Below are positions 41,929 through 51,010 of a stretch of DNA of 64,000 nucleotides, in pieces. Below the pieces are notes generated by a model that worked only from the letters and a program-made list of their open reading frames with translations, had not been told where the DNA came from and did not search any database. This DNA is from Trileptium ribeirensis. Taxonomy: Eukaryota > Nematoda > Enoplea > Enoplida > Thoracostomopsidae. The stretch lies in assembly GCA_030248225.1 (NCBI GenBank), contig JASANE010026561.1, positions 1 to 64,000 on the forward strand, written 5' to 3'. The stretch's first letter is position 1, and each line of letters opens with the position of its first letter. Made by a program: the position numbers and the translations under genes.

Positions 41929-42945
41929 ATGAACTACCTCAAAGGACCGAAGCGATACGCTGGTGTCAACAAATCGCGTGAAAATTCCGTTTCCGTGCCG
42001 TATTATTCCATCGACTATTCGAAGCCGATCGAAATTTTTCTCTCTAAAGGTACTCGTTGGCCTATGTTGTCGAACATGGCCGCCCTCGATCAAACAATTC
42101 AACATTATCCCATCGAATACAACTCCACAGAACAAGGATATCAATTACTCGTTACCTATCTTTTTAACGAAGATCAAGCCCGTCAAGATATCAAAGATCT
42201 TCGATTGGGAGCTCGAGATGTCAAATCTATTGCCCGAAGAAATAAACAACAATTTTTGGACGAGGTAAATACTCAACTTCTTCGCCCCGTCCTGCCTCAT
42301 CTAATGCGAACTGTATTGTTACCTAAGTTCGACCTGCCCACCTTGAAACATAGCCTGCTATCCACCGGAGAAGCCCAGCTTCTGGAAGCTAATCCTTCCG
42401 ATAGCTTCTGGGGCATAGGTGTTGGACCGCATGATTTTAAAATGGGCCGTCGCCCAAGAAATTGTCACAATGTAATTGGACGATTATTACAAGAAATTCG
42501 TACCTTCCATGAAAGCGGAATCGTCTCATGGCCCACAACAATAATCCTCGGCGATGCTACCGCCGCCTTATTGTTAAAACTTAACGAAAGACCAGATTAT
42601 TTCGTCCATAGTTGGCCAAAAGCAACTATGGAATTCCTTATCCGAATGGCTGTTTGTTTGGCAACCCCACAAACTCAAGCTATTGTTATAGTAGGCGGAT
42701 ATTTATCTGCCTTGCGGAAGAAAACATGGGAAAAGCACCTGTTAGACTCTCCTTGCCATGTTGTACGGCGATTGAGACATTACCTGTGTACTTTTGACTA
42801 TTTGCTAGCAGACTCTGCCACTGCTATCGTAACACAACCGCCACCTCATTGGAATTTCGTATCGGATATGTCGGCTTGGTCGACTGAATTTCAGGAGGCC
42901 TACCCGAATTTCAGCAAAATAAGCCCCGTATGCTGCGTAAAGTAA
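41929..42945 (+). CDS. NADAR (YbiA-like) domain protein with SGNH-like C-terminal domain
   Basis: 338 codons from ATG at 41929. Residues 33-195 carry the ordered blocks of the NADAR/YbiA family: FLSKGTRWPMLSN, YNSTEQGYQ, ARDVKSIARR, LLSTGEAQLLEANPSDSFWGIG and NVIGRLLQEIR. NADAR proteins act on ADP-ribose derivatives; bacterial members remove ADP-ribose from guanine in DNA. The region 202-315 has an SGNH-hydrolase-like order (TTIILGDATAALL, WPKATMEFLI, AIVIVGGYLSAL, AIVTQPPPHW), but GDS is GDA and the usual N/D residues are missing, so it would be inactive. The frame is intact. The same frame is open upstream from 41425, past a TAG at 41926-41928. Confidence 0.85.
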   Translation: MNYLKGPKRYAGVNKSRENSVSVPYYSIDYSKPIEIFLSKGTRWPMLSNMAALDQTIQHYPIEYNSTEQGYQLLVTYLFNEDQARQDIKDLRLGARDVKSIARRNKQQFLDEVNTQLLRPVLPHLMRTVLLPKFDLPTLKHSLLSTGEAQLLEANPSDSFWGIGVGPHDFKMGRRPRNCHNVIGRLLQEIRTFHESGIVSWPTTIILGDATAALLLKLNERPDYFVHSWPKATMEFLIRMAVCLATPQTQAIVIVGGYLSALRKKTWEKHLLDSPCHVVRRLRHYLCTFDYLLADSATAIVTQPPPHWNFVSDMSAWSTEFQEAYPNFSKISPVCCVK

Positions 42946-44967
42946 GAATGCCTCCTTTCTCTTCGGAATTGCAGTTACCTGATGCATGGGACTGTACGAA
43001 AAGTAATACAATAGAAAATTGAGAGCCAGTAATTAATGAGCATTTCGCTGACAATTTGAGCCGTTGGTTGGAAGTGCAATTACAAAGAAATACTGAATTT
43101 ATTAGAGTACAGACTAGAAATTCTTGGAATATGAACATTTTGAAGTAAATCGAAATAACCTGTTCACTACTGTTTGAAATAACAATTATGTTCATTGGAA
43201 TGTGGATTGCTCATAAATGTATCGCATTGATATTTGAATGTACTAATTCGGTATGGATATTGTTATGTGTTCGATATTATGTGTACTTGTATGCAGATCA
43301 TAGTTAAAAGAATCGGATACCCAAAATTTGGTGCAAGAATTCAGATTAGCGAGGACGTAAAGACGACATAAAGTCACAATTTTGGTAATTTTTAAGCTTA
43401 GAGTACAAGGATACGCAAGATTCGCAACATTACCGATATATTAGCTTCTCCAGTATCAATTGGACTCTTGACAACAGGGTCCCTAAAACCCAATTCCAGT
43501 GGGACCCTCTCTTCTCCAATCCCTCCGGAAATACTTTGAGCAAATTCCTACTCAAAATTCGTCTAAATTTTGAGCTTAAAAGCAGAGTAAGAGCAGCTTT
43601 ACACAGTAAAAGTCGTTATCAGTAACCATTGTAAAATTGATATTTTGAGTTTCGACTACCTCGGACTGCCCTGAACGTCCACCAGCGCATCTTCGTCGTC
43701 GTGGTCATCATCGACATCGTCGTCATAAAGAATTATGTCTGGATTTATTTTTGTACGGGTTCTTTCACAGGAACCCTGTTTCCTCCTACGAAAATGCACC
43801 GAGAACGTGCTGAGAAACGCCAAAGAAACCGCAAGAAAAGAGCCGCCCAAAGGAGGACACAGTCCTCTAAAATTAAAACATTACTCCCAAAGAAAAAGGT
43901 CCCTTAACCCATCATAAAAGGAACCTCAATTTCGGTTCCCAGCAACCCCCATTGTTCCGAGAAAGACTACGAAAACACCCACAAAAGAGTAACGAAATCG
44001 TTAAAACTCATAATATTTGATACTTCAGCTTATGGATACTTTAAAAGTACAGTAAAAGTACTTATCACCAACCGTGGTAAACTTAATAAGCTGAGCTTTA
44101 ACTATCTCTCCAGAAATTTAGGACAAGTCATAGTGATGATTGTCATAATATTTTGACTGTGATGATTGTTTTATGTCATGGTTATGCAAAATGTGGCAAT
44201 TTGAACCTCCAAATTATAATACGTACGTTAATTTTTGAAGGATCGACTTGCTTCGATCCTGTTTAGAACACACCCAAGTATTCACCAGGATTATATTCCA
44301 ACCCCAAGTATTAGGTCAAATAATTTGCCTTTAAAAATTAAGAGTAGGTCATAAAGACCGTTAGGATTTCGTTGGAAATCTCATTGGAAACCCGAGGAAC
44401 TTTCACACAATTAGGCAACTATACCAAAGGAAATCCCAAAACAAACCATTTATTATAAGTGGACCAAAGAAATCAGAACAAACGAACGTCCGTAAATATA
44501 ATATTTAGGTTGATTCCACAATTTTAATACAGCCAGCGGTCACAAATGAAACCCCATAAACCGCTAGTTGAAAATCCCGATATATAAAACCCCAAGAAAA
44601 CCTAATTCTCGATTGTACTATATATTTATTAATTTATTAGTATTTTATTTATTAATAATTGTACAGATGTCGCCCTTAGCGACTGTGGAGGAACGCACGC
44701 ATGGCAAATTTTTGTAGGGCTCATGGCCCCAGTGAGCGGGATCTTCACCGAGAAAAGAAGGGGTAGTGAAGTCCCTACGTCCGACAAACTAGGTAAACCA
44801 AATGATGAAACACCCATCGAAACCAAGGTAAAACCGCCGTACAGAAAGTAACCGTGAGAATACAAAGGGCTATCTAAAACACCCGACAAAACCACCCTTA
44901 GAACTCGTACTTAATCTTCCCACCCCAAGTAAAAAGTAAAATAATTTTCCCTTAAAAAATTAAGAGA
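42946..44967 (+). other. 3' region of the giant element
   Basis: Mostly AT-rich. CCCCAAGTA...TTAAAAATTAAGAG occurs at 44303-44345 and again at 44920-44966, the second copy running straight into the terminal repeat. The purine-rich end TTAAAAAATTAAGAGA (44952-44967) is in the place of the polypurine tract. A basic small open frame (from about 43793) is listed separately. Confidence 0.5.
43701..43907 (+). CDS. Small open frame with a strongly basic C-terminal half
   Basis: 68 codons from ATG at 43701. The second half begins KMHRERAEKRQRNRKKR and is about half K or R, like nuclear-localisation or RNA-binding peptides of retroviral accessory proteins. There is no homology evidence. A shorter ATG start at 43794 would give only the basic part. 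It could be chance. Confidence 0.25.
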   Translation: MVIIDIVVIKNYVWIYFCTGSFTGTLFPPTKMHRERAEKRQRNRKKRAAQRRTQSSKIKTLLPKKKVP

Positions 44968-46590
44968 TGTGACAGATCCATACGGATCGTTACGAGGTGG
45001 ATAATCCTGACCACAGCCTAATGGTAAACTTTTAACGAAAACCCATAATCTTGACCACACGATAATGGTCAACTTTTAAAATAATTCTGACCACGGTGCA
45101 ATGGTCAACATTTTTCGAACAAAAATAAATCTGACCACAGTGCAATGGTGAACATTTTTTCGACCAGCAATAATCCTGTCCACAGTATAATGGACAACAT
45201 TTTTCCGAATACAAAAAATCCCGTCCACAGTATAATGGACAACATGTTTTCCGAATACAAAAAATCCCGTCCACAGTGTAATGGACAACATTTTTCCGAC
45301 TACCAAAAATCCCGTCCATAGTGTAATGGACAACATTTTTCCGAGTACCAAAAAATCCTGTCCATAGTGTAATGGTCAACATTTAGTTGAGTTCCCCAAT
45401 AATCATGACCACGTGTATAGTGGTCAACATTTCCGAATTCAGCCACCAGAGTCTCCCAAACTGGGACACCTGGCGGAAATAGCCCAAAAGGGGTACGGAA
45501 CCCACCCTCACCCAACGATACGCATATCTATGTAAGTAGAATCAATTAATCGCCTCTTGGCACAAGCAAGAAATTTATAAACCAAGTTGCTTTATACATA
45601 CCCATCGACTACAAAGCCCTGTTGTCACCTCATATGTAAACTGCCTGGCTAGCACAAACCATGAACCACAGTATATACGTAAATCAGTAATCGAAACACT
45701 CGCAAGATCATATAGCTATATAAGTACATAATTATAGCAAACCAGAAATCACCGGGTATATACGTAAATATTTGAAACAGAACTGAAATTAAGGTATATA
45801 TGTACGTAATCGGAACAGGTTCAATAGAATTATATATATCTATATATAAGTAAACGAAAAAATTAGGTCCAAAAGTCCCGCTATATAACCGACTTGTAAT
45901 TTCAGTATTTCGGCCTGCACCGCCGACAGTGTTTTGATCAAGATGGGTATCGTTATTGATATTTCAGGGATGGAAAATCGTCAAGGAATTGTTGCCATAT
46001 ATATAGATACCTATATCTATCTATATACATATTGATTGTAGTGCCCCGAAGGCACGCCTTGATACATATATTGGCAATATTATGACTTTTCTGTATTATC
46101 GTTGGCCATAAAGGCATCATTGATATATATATGAATTGCGTATTATTATCATCGTTCTTGTTATACTCTTGATGGCCATAAAGGCACGTGTTTGCTATAT
46201 ATATCTTGATCATATTATGTAACTGTGTACCGTTGGAATCAATGTTGTTGCTTGCATATGTATTTTTAGATACACGATCCAGCCGCTTGATTGGGATAAA
46301 TTTCAACCATTGGTATATGAATGCTCTAGTATATTAATACCGTTCATTATTATCGTATGAGGCCATAAAAGCGCCGCCCTGTTGTTGTCATTGTATATCG
46401 TATTATGACCATGTTGTGCTATAACCGTACTATTTTGTTGGGTTGTTCAGGCCATAAAAGCGCCTGCATTTTACCATGATGTTATGTATTCTGTTTGTAG
46501 TACTTTGTTGCAATTTTTGTAACCTTCAGGTTGGAAGTACGGTTGATAGTATGCAACCTATTTGGCATGTTCCTAGGAGGAATTTTAGGG
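44968..46590 (+). repeat. 3' terminal repeat of the giant element
   Basis: Begins TGTGACAG and aligns throughout with 15159-16323 plus 20578-21041. I count roughly 22-25 substitutions and a few 1-4-base indels in 1.62 kb. Similarity ends at TTTTAGGG (46590), only 42 bases before the acceptor of the next Lrrk exon. No duplicated host bases flank the element. Confidence 0.9.
45010..45430. repeat. Array of 43-47-bp dyad repeats (3' copy)
   Basis: Same array as at 15190-15622. One unit that is mismatched in the 5' copy (ATTGTC, about 15257) is symmetrical here (ATGGTC), and another that has TAGAC in the 5' copy has TGGAC here. So the ancestral units were more symmetrical than either copy alone shows. 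Confidence 0.85.
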
Positions 46591-46632
46591 GAATTTTTAG
46601 GAATTTTTATTTAAGCGTTGTCGAATTTTTAG

Positions 46633-47136
46633 GCCAACGCTGAAATGGTAGAGCTATTTCTCGATCGTGGAGCGGACGTTAATGCACCACTTTGCCCATC
46701 AGAAATCGAACTCGGACGGTTACAAGCTCAGTCGCCATCCGATCCCGCATTACTTGTTCTGGCGTCTGGTTCGAACGCCTTAGCTGAAGCATCACGAGCC
46801 GGAGATGAGACACTAGTGCAATTACTTTTAGATCGCGGAGCGATCGACAATGACCACCGAGCCTTGTCAGTTGCTCTTATAAAAGACAATGACAGTATTG
46901 CAGCTACTTTGCTGCGACACGCAACTTTTCCTGATCCTGAATGGCGTGTAAATAAAAAAGCTGTGGATACAGACGTTGCAGTCCAGCAACAGTACTTTGC
47001 TAAAGGCCGCCCAATGGTACCAAGTGCGTTGTTTCCGACAAACCCTGTGATGCTCAATTGGCATAATTTATCACTACCATTTTTGAATGACTCATGGTTA
47101 CTTTCGGCTGCTTGTGCGCTCAATCCGAAAATTAAG
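46633..47136 (+). CDS. Lrrk: Lrrk/LRRK1-like exon: ankyrin repeats and linker to LRRs
   Basis: The acceptor TTTTTAG ends at 46632, and 168 codons run to AAG|GTTAGT, phase 0 at both ends. It starts ANAEMVELFLDRGADVNAPL, completing the ankyrin repeat begun at 10381. A second repeat follows (ALAEASRAGDETLVQLLLDRGA), then a third, diverged one. The end (LNWHNLSLPFLNDSWL) corresponds to the W-S/N-L-LP-W linker that separates ankyrin repeats from leucine-rich repeats in LRRK1-type proteins. It is intact despite the adjacent retroelement. Confidence 0.85.
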
Positions 47137-47894
47137 GTTAGTTTGCCTTTAATTATTTTGTATCTGAACTATTAATATTAAATTTATTGTTCAAAAATTA
47201 CTACAGAGTAATGAATATGCATGACAAAACAGCAGCGCTTAATCTAGCGATCTAGGAAAAGTGGTGAAAGGATGAATTGTCGCATATGAGACCCACGTTT
47301 ACTGTCGACGAAGTATACGCACCAAATAGATGTTAGAATTTCGGTTCTCAACTCTTCCCGGCCGGGTGAGTCCACCGTTATTTAAAACAATCAAAAAGCC
47401 AGTCTTGCACTGCCAGGTCTGAAAATTAAACTATCACATTATACAATGTGTGTGTGTATGTGATGCATGTTGTACACAATACAGCATAACAGCAAATCCA
47501 CGGTGAATATTTGTCGATTGTAACTTGATGCAGAATAGCAATTGGAACTTAGGTATTTAAACCAGAGATTTTGCGTTTTTCGTTAAACTTTTCGAATTGT
47601 TAACGTAACATGTTTTGTGTAACTCAAACGTCGGAGAACGTCACGCGCTTGAGTATCGTTTCGCTTCTTTATATCCAGTTATTTAGATTGGGCAGGGGAA
47701 ATTTTCATTCTTACCAGCTGAGTCGGAAATCGACTTAGCTTCATATTAGATAGTGGTCTGTTCAGCATTCTACACCTCGCATCGCTTCTATTACTGCTAT
47801 TTCTTTGAGGTGTTGCTTTCTCGTGATAACATTGCCAAGCAAGTGGAAATGCTTGGACCAGCAATGGAACGATGTCAGTTGGGGTCACATTTCT

Positions 47895-47920
47895 CACGGG
47901 GTCAATAGACTGACCCCGTG
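47895..47920. repeat. Perfect 10-bp hairpin
   Basis: CACGGGGTCA and TGACCCCGTG are exact reverse complements around the loop ATAGAC. GGGGTCAC just upstream (47881-47888) can compete for the same arm. It could be chance or a remnant of an element end. Confidence 0.6.
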
Positions 47921-48179
47921 ACCCTGGATAAAAAATTCTTCGTTGAAATTACAATCTTTTTTCATTACTTTCACCATAGAAAGATCTCACTAACAGTTCC
48001 ATATAATCATTTATTTAATACTATATAACTTTTTAAATCTTTTTTGGTGTGGAATGATCACGTGAGGTTATGTGTATCACAGAAATGCCAAAATTTACAA
48101 AATCAGCTCTTCTTAGCCAAATGCCGGGTGCCGGATTTCCAACGTCCAAAGTCAGCTAAAAACTACATTAAAAAGTGAG

Positions 48180-48983
48180 GGACAACGCGACTTGATTAAA
48201 ATGTTACATTTCAATAAAGAAAACCTGTGCGACGTAGAAATATTGCTAGCACGACTGCTTCAAGCCAAACATAATGAACATCTGCTTACATGTAATGACA
48301 AAAAGTTCTAGTTGCAGTTCATTCTGTGCTGGTACCCTTGGAATTTGTTTTCGACATGCTGGAATATGCTTCAATGCCGACACTTCACTTTGTGGTGCCA
48401 CTCTATTACCTACTACGAAACAATTGGGCTAAAAGAGCTGTGAAGACATTCCTCTAATTCGGGTATTAAAATATGAATTGTTGAAGCAGTGGATCAAAAA
48501 ATGTGAAATAGCGTCAAGGGAATTCATTTTGCTGCAACGTACCTCGGCAAGACCCTCTGCACTGTTCGTAACTGCGGTTCTGTCGAGGACCAGAAGGAAT
48601 TCTACAGATCTATTTCGAAAGCTTTCGTCAGAAACCTGCAGTTAAAAATATCAAACTGACGCGCGGTGCTGATAATAAGACAACTGAAGAACTTAAAGTG
48701 GAACTAAAAGCTGAATTGCGACATTGCGGCAACATAACAGAATTTGATGTTGACAGCGATTCACAGTTTAATCTCCGCTGGCTTGGTGGGGAAACAACAA
48801 TTTCGCTTCCCCATTCTGTCTCTGGCTGCAAAGCGGATATTTGTTATTCCCGCTTCCAGCTCACAGTCGGAAACAAATTTTTCAACAGCTGGGAAAATAG
48901 CTAGAAAAGAGCGAGCTTGGTTAAATCCTGCAACGATGGAAGGCCAAGTCATTCTGCACCATGACTTGGTTAAGAAGCAGTAA
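48180..48983 (+). pseudogene. Decayed hAT transposase
   Basis: The clearest part, in a frame ending 48983, reads VGKQQFRFPILSLAAKRIF, then IPASSSQSETNFSTAGKIARK, then LNPATMEGQVILHHDL. This is the hAT dimerisation domain (hATC), where 'IPASSA-SER-FS-AG' is the signature. Upstream fragments fit the preceding transposase but carry many stops. No inverted ends were identified. Confidence 0.65.
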
Positions 48984-49949
48984 ACACGATCGACTTTCCG
49001 TCGGCCGGCTGCTTGGAGAGACGGGGGTCGGCTACTAAGTGGGTCACGTCGTCATCGTGTAGCCCGGTAACAGCTGAGCTCTGTCTAAGAACCTACAAAT
49101 ATTTTTCAACAGCAAGTCGAACGTATAATTATATATTTATTATCAACTTAAATGTGACCCCGTTCCATTGCTGGCTTTGGACCATGGGTGCAGCCAGAAG
49201 TAGATGTAATGGTCACGCTGGCCGAAGACATTCGTTTTGTGAAGTTCGCACTGACGGCAGAACTCCAATAGCAAGTGACCATTTCAGTAGAATTTCTTTT
49301 TCCAAATTTACCGAAGATACCACCCTACATGCTGTAGTAGTTTCCAACTGTAGCGTGGAAATCTCTCACTAACAAAAGCCGACAGACCTGGGACGGCATT
49401 GATAATTTGTTACAGTTCTTCTTAGAAAGCCTCTTACTCTTCGACGGGGTAGGGCATGATTGGTGCGTAGACACAGGTGACTGAGAGAAAAATTTTGTTT
49501 TTCAACAGAATGTGTAAACTCATTAGCATCTCTGATACTCTTTTGGGAAGTGCTGTCAGGCCCGACGTAAGTGTATTGCTGATTGCGAATGCTACTCCTG
49601 CTTCTCTAATTCATTCTTTTCTTCCCAGCCCAATAAAATATCTCACAGATTTGGCCTTGCCCGCCGAGTGTCTTATGCTTTTTATCATTGTCGAGCATCG
49701 TGCGAACGTTCTACGTAGCGGCTGACATTTTGATTGGGTTACTTATCGGTTGGGTGGAGCCACTTTGGTCGCAGTTCGGCAACCAGCGAGTTGTGGAATG
49801 GGGTTTGCTGCCCTACCTTTACTCATATTGGATCTGTTAGTGCTGCTCCTAAATAACCCTGTCGGGTAGCTAGCCAATCAGTCTGCGACTATTTGATGCG
49901 AACCCCCTGCCTGTAGCTGGGTCATTTCACACTACGATGACCTTTTGGT

Positions 49950-51010
49950 TCGGGGGGGGGGGGTGGGTAAAACTGGGTATTTTGGCCAGTAGCACATAAA
50001 CGTGCAGGGAAATGGTAAAAATGTTATTTACGCTAGGAAGCGTCATTAGTTAGCTAGTTCAAACAAAAAAATTTTTTGGCTTCACGCACGCCGTAAGAGG
50101 CTGGACATCCACATAAGTTTCAAATTGACAAAAATCGTAATGACTAATTTTACGACCTCTTTTTTTCGGGTAGTGTCGTGGCTCCGTGTTCGAAGTTATG
50201 GCCCAAATTCTTTTCTATGCAGGATTAGTCAGGTCTACACAACATTTTTTATTGCACGATTTTAAAATCTACTCCAGTCATGGAGAGTGACAGCTGTCGA
50301 TATGGCATGAGCCCCAGTTTTACCCCCCTCCCCCGACCAAATTCTTTTTTTGGTCATTGCTCGTTACTTATGCATGGTACATAAACGTTGTTCATATATC
50401 ATACATGTCCCCTGGGTGCCTTTTGAAAAAATATTAACCCAGGTGCTTGCTGTTACTTATCCCAGCGCTAGGTTCAAAAGGTCGATTTTAGCACATTTGA
50501 TGACCCCCCCGACTGTTGCTAGTTAGGGGTATGGTGGAGTCAGTAGAAATAAATTAATTTGTCTGTTATGGTTCTTTCCAATCATGAAACGAATGGCGAA
50601 ACGACCTGAGCTCTATCTCGTTCCCGACCTGTTGATATCAGGCTTTTACCCACCCCCGACCACCACCAAAATGTGGAAAAATCGAACATATGATATTATT
50701 TCGAGGAAATTTCACGCTTTTGGTTCATAATACATTGTGGCAATACATTTGGACGACATATGTCGCAAAATTATTTTTTGAAAAAATTCTAAATTTACCC
50801 CCGCCACCATGGTCTCAGGCATGTACACTTGCAGTTGACATGGGCTTCCATTTTGTACCCTCATTGTAGAAATTGTGGTATAGAACATCTTACTTCAAGT
50901 TAACTATGCTGATTAAAAACGGTCGAATTGGCCATTTCACATTTTTACCCCCCCCCCCGCCAAATTTTACCCCCCCCCCCGACCACCAGCTACTTCCGGC
51001 ATTCTAACAT
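49950..51010. repeat. Intronic G/C-run cluster
   Basis: A 12-base G run at about 49954-49965 and several C runs of 5-10 (50325, 50510, 50655, 50805, 50950, 50975), often next to GACCACCA. On the minus strand the C-runs could form G-quadruplexes. No coding sequence is supported. Confidence 0.55.

Larger units (their letters stand above)
15159..46590 (+). mobile_element. Giant Ty3/gypsy-type retroelement with envelope-like and NADAR ORFs
   Basis: A 1.62-kb segment is present at both ends in direct orientation (15159-21041, interrupted; 44968-46590) and encloses 23.9 kb. Without the nested non-LTR element the total is about 27.2 kb. Order: terminal repeat, 6.7-kb leader, Gag, acidic ORF, envelope-like ORF, protease, RT, RNase H, integrase, proline-rich ORF, NADAR ORF, 2-kb 3' region, terminal repeat. 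The RT-RNase H-integrase order and motifs are those of Ty3/gypsy. No target-site duplication was found and no primer-binding site directly follows the shared 5' segment, so the true LTR may be longer than 1.62 kb. The element lies in sense orientation inside an Lrrk intron. Many frame lesions make this copy non-autonomous. Confidence 0.85.

Noticed and set aside
46591..46630. Target-site duplication AATTTTTA flanking the giant element
   Set aside because: Similar A/T-rich strings occur on both sides but not at the same distance from the element ends, so they are not a convincing duplication.
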